Assembly: GCA_038239365.1 (NCBI GenBank)
Contig: JBBSEU010000009.1
Location: 1 to 46,949, forward strand
Direction: 5' to 3'
Length of the DNA: 46,949 bases
From: JBBRMW01 sp038239365
GTDB lineage: Bacteria; Chloroflexota; Anaerolineae; Aggregatilineales; UBA2796
Shown here: in pieces, positions 23,312 through 30,723 of the stretch
Numbering within the stretch: position 1 is the stretch's first letter
Layout of the letters: each line of letters starts with the position of its first letter
Made by a program: the position numbers and the translations under genes
The notes under the pieces: model-generated
Databases searched by the model: none
The model's input: only the letters and a program-made list of their open reading frames with translations
What the model was told of the DNA's origin: nothing

Positions 23312-23857
23312 CTACTGAACTGCTTTGTCCACGCACACAATATTGACCGATTCTCGGTTGAGCAAGATCGCGCCGCCGCTAAACTCGATTGCCTGATTTT
23401 CGGCAGCGCGCGCAGTTGCCCGGTAGATCGTGATGAAACGATCCACGCTTTGCATCAAGAGGTTATCCACATCGGTCAATGAATTAATCTTAAGCCCACC
23501 ACGCACTTCAAAACCAGACACTGTCGCAAATAAACTGAAGATGATCGGCTGATTAGGCTGAGTATGATAAATCGAGTGACGACTCGCGCCGTCTTCTTCC
23601 CGATTTATCACGACCATGCTGATATTTTCCTTGCGAAGCTGCCCAAACGTGTAATGTGCCTTCAAAACTGCCGGATCAGAGATCGGAGAAACGTAAATAT
23701 TTTCAGCACGAATAAAATTACTCATTTTATCGTTCATCGAATCTACAACGGGTTGTCCCTTGAGTACCACTTCCCCCGAAATGCGATAGCTGCTTGAGAG
23801 GAATTCGGCGGCCACGACACCCTTGCGCGCGATGACCTTATCGATTTTGTCGCTCAT
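23312..23857 (-). CDS. Hypothetical protein, 181 residues
   Basis: A soluble protein with alternating beta strands. The N-terminal part (about 15-75) reads like the small DUF6812-type fold (YRISGEVVLKG, then NDKMSNFIRAENIYVSPISDP); this is a recalled similarity and unconfirmed. The C-terminal part (about 110-175) is mixed, ending in a strand with LLNRESVNIVCVD. No catalytic residues are recognised. It lies 21 bases upstream of the CpaE-like gene in the same direction, so it probably belongs to the same signalling unit and could be a sensor or an adaptor. Confidence 0.6.
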   Translation of the reverse strand: MSDKIDKVIARKGVVAAEFLSSSYRISGEVVLKGQPVVDSMNDKMSNFIRAENIYVSPISDPAVLKAHYTFGQLRKENISMVVINREEDGASRHSIYHTQPNQPIIFSLFATVSGFEVRGGLKINSLTDVDNLLMQSVDRFITIYRATARAAENQAIEFSGGAILLNRESVNIVCVDKAVQ

Positions 23858-23883
23858 CGTCGTTTAACCCCTGTGTGCGTCTT

Positions 23884-23892
23884 AGTATAGCA
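23884..23892 (-). promoter_or_regulatory. Extended -10 promoter for the signalling genes
   Basis: On the minus strand the bases TGC-TATACT form an extended -10 box 27 bases before the ATG at 23857. No good -35 box lies at 17 bases, which is typical of extended -10 promoters. Confidence 0.4.
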
Positions 23893-24001
23893 GGATGTAC
23901 ACGTTTGGCGATCATTCTAGCACAACTATCGCTCAGTACAGCCTGTCCAGCCTGAACCGTGTGCAGTAAAATGAACGTGACGATCAAAAGGGATGAGGGC
24001 A

Positions 24002-24298
24002 ATGACAACTTTACAACTCACTGGACGGATCACGGATAAAGGCGAATTAGAAGTTAAGCTGCCAGACGGCGTGCAGGCAGGCGAAGTCGAAGTAACAATC
24101 AAACTGCCCGTCGAAGAACGCCCCTGGACAGAAGAAGAAATCGCGGAAATGCTAAAACCCGGCACGCCAAAAACGGGCGCAGAAATCGCCGCCAAATTGG
24201 AAGCGGGCGAATATGGGGACGGCTGGGAAAGTGTAGGGGACGGCGCAACCTGGGTCGAAGAACAACGGCGCAAAGAGCAAGTACGTAACAAATGGTAG
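24002..24298 (+). CDS. VapB-like antitoxin
   Basis: A 98-residue protein from the ATG at 24002, nine bases after an AAAAGGG site (an ATG at 23993 has no spacing and is less likely). The N-terminal 40 residues are a beta-rich segment (LQLTGRITDKGELEVKLP) that could bind DNA. The rest is charged and helical (EERPWTEEEIAEMLKP, then EEQRRKEQVRNKW), suited to wrap a PIN toxin. It overlaps the downstream PIN-domain gene by seven bases, the standard layout of type II toxin-antitoxin modules. The exact antitoxin family is not recognised. Confidence 0.7.
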   Translation: MTTLQLTGRITDKGELEVKLPDGVQAGEVEVTIKLPVEERPWTEEEIAEMLKPGTPKTGAEIAAKLEAGEYGDGWESVGDGATWVEEQRRKEQVRNKW

Positions 24299-24669
24299 CT
24301 TCTTTGCTCGATACGTCCATTATAGTTGATCTGTTACGCAATTACAAGCCAGCGGAAGTATGGATCAAGCAGCAATCAGATGCTGCGGTGAGTGCAATTG
24401 TTTGGATTGAGGTTCTCAATGGCGCACAAAACCGCCGTGACCAGCAAAAAGCGATTAAATTACTCCAAGATTTCGGACGGATCGATCTGGTTAGTATCGA
24501 TTACGATTGGGCGATTGCCCAGACGGTTCGATTCAAGCTGAGCCATAATATCGGCGCGAATGATTGCCTGATCGCAGCGGTCAGTAATCGGCTGCAAGTG
24601 CCACTTTTCACACGCAATCTGAAACACTTTGCGCCGATGTTGGGCGCGTTGGCGCAGAAACCATACTAA
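24292..24669 (+). CDS. VapC-type PIN-domain ribonuclease toxin
   Basis: A 125-residue PIN domain. The metal-binding acidic residues are in place: Asp7 (LLDTSIIVDLL), Glu40 (IVWIEVLNG), Asp91 (GANDCLIAA), with the usual end motif LFTRNLKHF holding Asn109. VapC toxins cut tRNA or rRNA and are held in check by the VapB partner. The gene starts inside the last codons of the antitoxin gene, so the two are translationally coupled. Length is normal, so the toxin is probably intact. Confidence 0.9.
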   Translation: MVASLLDTSIIVDLLRNYKPAEVWIKQQSDAAVSAIVWIEVLNGAQNRRDQQKAIKLLQDFGRIDLVSIDYDWAIAQTVRFKLSHNIGANDCLIAAVSNRLQVPLFTRNLKHFAPMLGALAQKPY

Positions 24670-24750
24670 ATCGTGTTCTGTGGGCGGGAACTTTCGTGCG
24701 CTCGATTTCGTCATCAGGTTGTTGATCCAGATTCAGATGAGGAACAGCCG

Positions 24751-25872
24751 ATGAGCCGCTTAAAAATTCTGTCGTTCTTTGTGATCGTTTCAATTTTGGC
24801 ACTTGCCTTCCCACCGAGTGCTTCGGCTTGCGGAGGCTTATTCTGCCGCAACACACCCGTTGACCAGACCGCCGAACGAATCGTATTTGCCGTAGATAAA
24901 GCCGCTGGTACGGTGACTGCAGTTGTTGGCATTCAATATACCGGCAGCGCGCCGGAATTTAGCTGGGTAGTACCCGTCGCTAACCCGCCCAAACTCGATG
25001 TGGCCGAAACCAAGTCATTGGACGCGCTCAGTGCCCTGACCAATGTGCAGTTCGTCACCCCCAATAATCCGTGTATAGTTGCCATGTCTACGGGGGGTGT
25101 AAGAGCAGCCCAGGACGGCATAGCGGTACAGGTGACAGCGACACAGTTCCTCAAAATTGGGCAGGTTGGCCCATATGATTACGCGATCATTCGCAACGAG
25201 AATCCGACAGACATGATCGAATGGTTACGCAAGAACGATTTCCGCGTCACCAAAGAGATGGAGCCGCTCATCAACGTTTACGTCAAGGAAGGCATGTACT
25301 TTCTGGCGATGAAATTACAGCGCGGTCAGGATGCCAGCGCCATCAAGCCCATTGTGATGACCTACAACGGTAATTACCCGTCAATCCCACTCCGCCTGAC
25401 AGCCGTTGCCGCTGTGCCGAACATGCAGATACTGACCTGGGTGTTGGCCGATGTGCAGTACGAGCCGCTCAATTACGCTCACCCGCAAATCGACTTCGAG
25501 CGGATGCGTGCCAGCTTTTTACAAGTTCAGGAAATGGGCGTGACGTATACGACACTGGGCACTTACCAGAATGAGCGGAAGTTCCTTCAGGATAAGTACA
25601 AAGGGCGGGCGTTCATCACCGAATATGCCGAGCCACTCAACAGTTTAACATCCATGCCGGATATTGGCGGTGAGGGTAAACTTGACCCGGTGATGAGCGG
25701 TCTGCTCAAGAAATACACCTACATCACACGGCTGCGCGCTCAAATGTCGCCGGAACAGATGACCGATGATCCAGTCTTTCAGGCAAATGGCAACGCGGCG
25801 AACGTCTCAAACATCGTTGATGTATCCAAATTCGTCGATGCAAACACGTTTTGGGGCTGCCCAAAGCAATAA
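24751..25872 (+). CDS. DUF2330 family secreted protein
   Basis: A 373-residue protein with a signal peptide (residues 1-26, hydrophobic core ILSFFVIVSILALAF, cut after SASA). The mature start CGGLFCRNTPVDQTAERIVF is the hallmark of DUF2330, with its conserved Cys pair and the phrase FSWVVPV soon after. The family is found in several phyla as exported proteins of unknown function. I chose the ATG at 24751 because a GAGGA site precedes it and the signal peptide begins there. No membrane anchor is seen at the C-terminus, so it may be lipid-linked through the first Cys or released. Confidence 0.88.
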   Translation: MSRLKILSFFVIVSILALAFPPSASACGGLFCRNTPVDQTAERIVFAVDKAAGTVTAVVGIQYTGSAPEFSWVVPVANPPKLDVAETKSLDALSALTNVQFVTPNNPCIVAMSTGGVRAAQDGIAVQVTATQFLKIGQVGPYDYAIIRNENPTDMIEWLRKNDFRVTKEMEPLINVYVKEGMYFLAMKLQRGQDASAIKPIVMTYNGNYPSIPLRLTAVAAVPNMQILTWVLADVQYEPLNYAHPQIDFERMRASFLQVQEMGVTYTTLGTYQNERKFLQDKYKGRAFITEYAEPLNSLTSMPDIGGEGKLDPVMSGLLKKYTYITRLRAQMSPEQMTDDPVFQANGNAANVSNIVDVSKFVDANTFWGCPKQ

Positions 25873-25887
25873 TCTAACAGGGATTCT

Positions 25888-26268
25888 ATGACAACCATTC
25901 TCCACATCGTCAATCGGCAAAAATGGGAAGCGGCCAAAGCGGTTGGCCCCTATCGCGGCGATACGCTGGACAGCGAAGGGTTTATCCACTGCTGCGCGAC
26001 GGCTCTGCAAATGGATCGCGTCGCCAACAAGTATTACCGCGATCAGGCGAATATGGTATTGCTGCACATCGACACTGACAGGCTGACCTCGAAACTGGTT
26101 TACGAATCGCCCAAGTCGGGCGCGACGGTGCAAGGTCAGGATGCCAGTGCCGCGATGGATTACCGCAGCGAACAGTTCCCGCACATTTACGGCCCGTTGA
26201 ACATCGACGCGGTGAACGATGTGGAGAGCATTGCACAAGGGACCGACGGCCTTTACCATCTCGGATGA
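25888..26268 (+). CDS. DUF952 family protein
   Basis: A 126-residue cytoplasmic protein matching the DUF952 pattern: ILHIVNRQKWEAAK, YRGDTLDSEGFIHCC, then MVLLHIDTDRL and FPHIYGPLNIDAV. The family has an ADP-ribosyltransferase-like fold and no established substrate. An AGGGATTC site precedes the ATG. It follows the DUF2330 gene by 15 bases in the same direction, though no functional link is evident. The 3' end overlaps an inverted repeat shared with the convergent ClC gene. Confidence 0.85.
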   Translation: MTTILHIVNRQKWEAAKAVGPYRGDTLDSEGFIHCCATALQMDRVANKYYRDQANMVLLHIDTDRLTSKLVYESPKSGATVQGQDASAAMDYRSEQFPHIYGPLNIDAVNDVESIAQGTDGLYHLG

Positions 26269-26276
26269 AGGCCGTC
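26245..26276. terminator. Inverted repeat between convergent genes
   Basis: GACGGCCTT (26245-26253) and AAGGCCGTC (26268-26276) form a perfect nine-pair stem with a 14-base loop that spans the stop codon of the DUF952 gene. No T-run follows on either strand, so it is at best a weak two-way terminator or an RNA-end protecting hairpin. Confidence 0.4.
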
Positions 26277-26285
26277 AAGTGTAGG

Positions 26286-28064
26286 TCAGTCTCGTGCTGC
26301 TTCGACAAGTTGACGCAGCGCCACCCGCTCGGCTTCGCGCTGGTGCAAGGCAATGTCATAAGCCTTCACGATGTCACGGCGGCGCAGCAGTCCGGCGATC
26401 CGTTTCGGGTCGTCGGGCGCAACTACCGGGATTCGCCCCAGGTCGCGTGGGCTGATCAGTTGCAAGGCCTTGCCCACTGAGTCATCGGAAGTGACGGTGA
26501 TCACCTCACGAGTGCATATATCACCCGTTGTGGCTGTGTCCAGCGTTTGGTTTTCGCGGGCGCGTACTACATCTTGCGGTGTCACGATCCCGGCCAGCTT
26601 GCCCGCTGTATCGACCACTAACAGTCCGCGTGTATTGTGTTGTGTGAACAGCGCGTCAAGTTGAGCGGCGGGCGTCGTTTCCGTAACAGTTGGGGCACTG
26701 GTGGTCATCACTTCGCGTACCTTGACGGTATTCATCAGGTAAATTTCCCGGCCACCTTGCAACCGTACCCCTTTACGCGCCAACCCCAATTGATAAATCC
26801 CATCGGGCGCGAGTCGTTCGACCAACAATAGACAGACCACCGTTGCCAGCATGAGCGGCAAGATCAACCGATAATCGTTGGTCAGTTCAAACATGAGCAG
26901 CACCGCCGTGATCGGGGCACGAATCACCCCGGTCATCATAGCGGCCATACCAGCCATCGCATAGGCCGCCGGGTTCGCGCCAAAAGTGCCCGGCAGCAGC
27001 CGTTCCATGACTTGCCCGAAAGCGTGCCCCACTGTTGCGCCGACAAAAAGCGACGGCGCGAATACGCCGCCCACAAACCCGCCACCCAAACTGATCACCG
27101 TAGCGATGATCTTGGCCGCCGCCAGCAACAGCAGCATCCCGACGGCGTATTCGGCTGCGCCACTGTTCAACAGGCCGTTGATCGTCTCGACGCCGGTACT
27201 CATGATTTGTGGGAAGAAGATCGCAATAATACCCACGAGAACACCAGCCAACCCGGTTTTGAGCGCGGGTGGCAGGTGAACGTGATGCCACAAATCGTGC
27301 TGCCAGTAGTAGGCGCGAATGAACACAGCCGAGAGCGGCGCAGCGATCAATCCCAGCAGCGCGTATAAAGGCAATTCTTGCAAACCGCCAAGCGCATAAT
27401 TCCGAATGCCCAGTTCGGGTCCGCCTGCGACGTTGAGCGCCTGAGTAAACGCCGCCGAGATCACCGCCGCCAGCACCACCGCGCCGAAAGCGCCAGTAGA
27501 AAAATCGCCCAGGACAATTTCGAGCGCGAAGAATACTCCCGCAATCGGAGCGCGAAAAGCCGCTGCGATGCCGCTGGCCGCACCCGCCGCCACCAGCAGT
27601 CGCCCGCGCTCATCGGAAACGCGCAGCCATTGTGCCAGCATCGAGCCAAGATTGCTGCCGATCTGCACACTGGGGTCTTCGGGGCCGCCCGACGCGCCCG
27701 CCCCCAATGAAAAGGCGGCCATCAGCACTTTGAGCGGCATTCGTCTGTAGCGCAGCCGTCCGCCAGCCAGCGCGCACGCTTCCATCACGCCCGCTACGCC
27801 GTGATGCCGTTCTTTGCCGATGAAGCGCCCCATCAATCCGCCAACGATCAATCCACCGACACCCAGTACCAGCACAATTCCGAAAGGGCCAACATTGAGC
27901 AACGCCAGCGCCCGTTCGCGGTAATTCACGGTGAAAAAATCAATCCCGGCGCGAAACACCCCGACACCCGCACTCACGATTACACCCAGCAGCACCGCCA
28001 GCACAAGCAGCACTGCATTTTCCGAAGGCAAGCGCCGCACGGCTGCCACGATCCGATTCAACAT
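26286..28064 (-). CDS. ClC-family chloride channel or transporter with CBS domain pair
   Basis: A 592-residue membrane protein. Residues about 15-430 carry the ClC fold, with the filter motif GASGGPEDPSVQIGS (the gating Glu aligned in the PED position) and GGGFVGGVFAPSLFVG later. The first filter motif reads GVAGVMEA where GSGIP is classical; this variant is usual in bacterial ClC proteins fused to CBS domains. Residues about 450-580 form two CBS repeats, which bind nucleotides and regulate the pore. Whether it is a channel or a chloride/proton exchanger cannot be told. It is divergently arranged with the dienelactone hydrolase gene. Confidence 0.9.
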   Translation of the reverse strand: MLNRIVAAVRRLPSENAVLLVLAVLLGVIVSAGVGVFRAGIDFFTVNYRERALALLNVGPFGIVLVLGVGGLIVGGLMGRFIGKERHHGVAGVMEACALAGGRLRYRRMPLKVLMAAFSLGAGASGGPEDPSVQIGSNLGSMLAQWLRVSDERGRLLVAAGAASGIAAAFRAPIAGVFFALEIVLGDFSTGAFGAVVLAAVISAAFTQALNVAGGPELGIRNYALGGLQELPLYALLGLIAAPLSAVFIRAYYWQHDLWHHVHLPPALKTGLAGVLVGIIAIFFPQIMSTGVETINGLLNSGAAEYAVGMLLLLAAAKIIATVISLGGGFVGGVFAPSLFVGATVGHAFGQVMERLLPGTFGANPAAYAMAGMAAMMTGVIRAPITAVLLMFELTNDYRLILPLMLATVVCLLLVERLAPDGIYQLGLARKGVRLQGGREIYLMNTVKVREVMTTSAPTVTETTPAAQLDALFTQHNTRGLLVVDTAGKLAGIVTPQDVVRARENQTLDTATTGDICTREVITVTSDDSVGKALQLISPRDLGRIPVVAPDDPKRIAGLLRRRDIVKAYDIALHQREAERVALRQLVEAARD

Positions 28065-28202
28065 AATCCTTTTTGACGCTTTCTGTTGGATAACTCAGGT
28101 CTAATCAGAGACGCAACAAACTCCGTGCCAATGGTTGCCGACTCTCCGCGCCGTGATTATGCTCTTAGTGCCAGATCGAGCAAGTACACGAAAGGTCAGT
28201 TG

Positions 28203-28889
28203 ATGATGCGTGAACAGAATGTCGAGTATCCAAGCAACGGCGAACACGGCACGGGTTTCTTTGTGCGCCCTGATGGCGATCAGTCTGTGCCGGGCGTGGT
28301 CGTGATCCAGGAGTGGTGGGGACTGAACGAGCATATGAAGGACATCGCACGGCGTTTTGCGGCAGCAGGTTTTGCGGCCATCGCGCCCGATTTGTATCAC
28401 GGTGTCATCGTAATGGAGCCGAACGAGGCGCAAAAAGAAGCTATGGCGCTGGATCGTCCCCGCGCGCTCAAAGAGATCAGCGGCGCGGTGGAATTTCTCC
28501 GCGAACAGGCATACGTCAGCCCGAAAAAGATCGGTGTAGTTGGTTTCTGCATGGGCGGTGGACTGGCATTGCACGCCACCGCTCACAATGCAAACGTTGG
28601 CGCAGTGGCCGCGTTTTATGGCGGCGGTGCACCTGCCGCTGAAGCCTTTGCGGGGAATCAGGCCGCGATCCTGAACATTATCGGCGAAAAAGATACGTGG
28701 GTTGCCACCAACATTCAAAAATTAGATGCCGATTTTAGCCAGTATTCGTTTCCGCATGAAGTGGCCTTATATGACGGCGCTGAACATGCGTTTTTCAATG
28801 ATACACGACCTGAAGTTCACGATCCGAAAGCGTCGGCTGATGCCTGGCAGCGCACTTTGAACTGGTTTCACAAGTATTTGCCCGCCTGA
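28203..28889 (+). CDS. Dienelactone hydrolase family protein
   Basis: A 228-residue alpha/beta hydrolase from the ATG at 28203, which follows an AAAGG site and gives the normal family length; an open frame extends upstream to 28086. The Cys-Asp-His triad is complete: Cys116 in GFCMGGG, Asp164 in GEKDTW and His195 in DGAEHAFFND, with Glu37 in QEWWGLN as the partner that activates Cys. Classical members open dienelactones in chloroaromatic breakdown, but most homologues have unknown esters as substrates. No other aromatic-degradation gene is nearby. Confidence 0.88.
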   Translation: MMREQNVEYPSNGEHGTGFFVRPDGDQSVPGVVVIQEWWGLNEHMKDIARRFAAAGFAAIAPDLYHGVIVMEPNEAQKEAMALDRPRALKEISGAVEFLREQAYVSPKKIGVVGFCMGGGLALHATAHNANVGAVAAFYGGGAPAAEAFAGNQAAILNIIGEKDTWVATNIQKLDADFSQYSFPHEVALYDGAEHAFFNDTRPEVHDPKASADAWQRTLNWFHKYLPA

Positions 28890-28945
28890 GAAAGCCACTC
28901 CAGATCGGGTAAACTGGGGCAATGATAACTCAGAGGTATTCGGCC

Positions 28946-30109
28946 ATGTCCGATGTATTACCCGATCTGGAAGCTACTACCGAACCGTCGGCACTGCTGC
29001 GAATGCTCAACCTGAGCGGGGCACGGCAAGTGCTGGCACAACCTGCTCAGGACTCAGGATTGGCGGAGAATCTGCCTTTTCCGTTCCTGGCGTTGGTTGG
29101 GCAGATGGAAATGCGGGTGGCGCTGCTGCTCTCCGTCATCAACCCGGCCATTGGCGGCGTGCTGCTCATCGGTCCGCGCGGGATCGGCAAAACGACGGCG
29201 GTTCGCAGCCTGTCCAGCATCCTGCCCGAAAACGTGGTGAGCGATTGCCCGGAAGGCTGCCTGCCCGAAGATTATGAAGCGAATGGCGTGGACGGCGTTT
29301 GTGCCGATTGTGCCGCTAAGATCGCGCGCGGGGAGCCAATCACCCGGCTTGATCAGGTGAAGCTGATCGAACTACCGCTCAATGCGCGCCTGGATGATGT
29401 GGTCGGCGGCGTCAATGAACGCATCGCTATTCAGCAAAACCGCGTCCGACTGGAACGGGGCATCCTGGCACACGCCGATCAAAACCTGCTGTACATTGAT
29501 GAAGTGAACCTGCTCGAAAACAATATCGCCGATGCGATCCTGGATGCGTCAGCGGCGGGTTCGTATACCGTGCGGCGTGGGCCAATGGTCGGCACGTATC
29601 GTTCCCGCTTCGTCCTGATCGGCTCGATGAACCCCGAAGAAGGCGACCTCCGGCCACAAATTATGGATCGGTTCGGGCTGCGTGTGGCTGTTCGCGGATT
29701 GATGAACAGTGACGAACGACTCGAAGTGTATCACCGTGTGCGCGCCTATCGGACTAACCCGCGCGGTTTTATTCGGGAATGGCTGAACGCGACGCTGGCC
29801 GCCCGCGAAGAAGTGAGTATTGCGCGCGAACTCTTGACCGAAGTCGCCCTGACCGATGAGGCGCTCCACTTCGGGTTAAAGCTGATCGAGGCGCTGGACA
29901 TTGATTCGCATCGTGCCGAATATGCCATGTTCGAGTCCGCGCGTGCCTATGCCGCCGCTGATGGCCGCGATAAAGCCGATATTCGGGATGTGCGCGCCGT
30001 CGCGCCCATGGCACTTCGTCAGCGGCGCAGTGCGTTCATGGTCGATTTTTTCAGCCATCAGCAAGCCGAAGATCAACAGATCATCGAACGGATGGATGAG
30101 CCAGCGTGA
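28946..30109 (+). CDS. Magnesium-chelatase subunit I-like AAA+ ATPase (BchI/ChlI type)
   Basis: A 387-residue ATPase from the ATG at 28946, preceded by AGAGGT; an ATG at 28922 is an alternative. Walker A is GPRGIGKT (76-83), Walker B is NLLYIDEVNLLE, and the sensor phrase FVLIGSMNPEEGDLRPQIMDRFG with ALNARLDDVVGG-like text is diagnostic for the chelatase I subunit. An insert with four Cys (CPEGC ... CADC, about 105-135) may bind metal and occurs in related non-photosynthetic proteins. No BchD or BchH partner is encoded nearby, so chlorophyll or cobalamin metal insertion is unproven. The next gene starts inside its stop codon. Confidence 0.85.
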   Translation: MSDVLPDLEATTEPSALLRMLNLSGARQVLAQPAQDSGLAENLPFPFLALVGQMEMRVALLLSVINPAIGGVLLIGPRGIGKTTAVRSLSSILPENVVSDCPEGCLPEDYEANGVDGVCADCAAKIARGEPITRLDQVKLIELPLNARLDDVVGGVNERIAIQQNRVRLERGILAHADQNLLYIDEVNLLENNIADAILDASAAGSYTVRRGPMVGTYRSRFVLIGSMNPEEGDLRPQIMDRFGLRVAVRGLMNSDERLEVYHRVRAYRTNPRGFIREWLNATLAAREEVSIARELLTEVALTDEALHFGLKLIEALDIDSHRAEYAMFESARAYAAADGRDKADIRDVRAVAPMALRQRRSAFMVDFFSHQQAEDQQIIERMDEPA

Positions 30110-30684
30110 AGCGACGTTGGGCGCTAATTTTTACGCTGATCGGCTGGATCGGGACGTATTTACCCTGGGTTGCCACGACAGGCGCGGCATTCAGTTCCAA
30201 TTTGTACGATCTGGCCGAATGGACAAGCCTGCACCCGGCAGTACGGGGCGGCAATCCGCCATTGCTGGCAACTTTACTTTTACGGTTGGTTCCAGCTTTG
30301 ATTGCGGTTGGATTAGCAGTTTATGTCAAACAAACGCGCCATCTGACGGGCGTTTTAGCACTGCTGATTGGTGTTGGGCTGCTGCCGCCCTTTGAATTTT
30401 TTCGGGGTCAGTTTGGCGATCCGAATTACCGTCAGCAGTTCGTGATTGCCGTTGTGACCTGTATCAGTGTCTTAATCGCGTGGTGGCGCGCGCCGCAGCG
30501 CCTTGTTCCGTTGACCGCAGTGCTTGGTATCGTGTGCAGTCTGGGTGGGGCGGTATTCGGATTGAATGCACTGTCGAGTCTTGGGCTGCATGTTGCGCCC
30601 GGTCCTGGCAGTGCGCTTACGGTGATAGGATTGAGTGGTACTTTGGTTGGAAGTGTGTTTATGCGTGGTCATAAGCGGTTATAA
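30106..30684 (+). CDS. Small integral membrane protein, 192 residues
   Basis: The gene begins with GTG overlapping the ATPase stop as GTGA, so it is translationally coupled. The protein is mostly hydrophobic, with about six predicted membrane segments (around residues 5-20, 45-65, 72-90, 108-125, 133-150, 160-180). No family is recognised. Coupling suggests it works with, or is remodelled by, the chelatase-like ATPase at the membrane. Confidence 0.6.
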   Translation: MKRRWALIFTLIGWIGTYLPWVATTGAAFSSNLYDLAEWTSLHPAVRGGNPPLLATLLLRLVPALIAVGLAVYVKQTRHLTGVLALLIGVGLLPPFEFFRGQFGDPNYRQQFVIAVVTCISVLIAWWRAPQRLVPLTAVLGIVCSLGGAVFGLNALSSLGLHVAPGPGSALTVIGLSGTLVGSVFMRGHKRL

Positions 30685-30723
30685 TTTGGCAGCGATTTTC
30701 TTGTTTTCCCACACTGAGGATGT

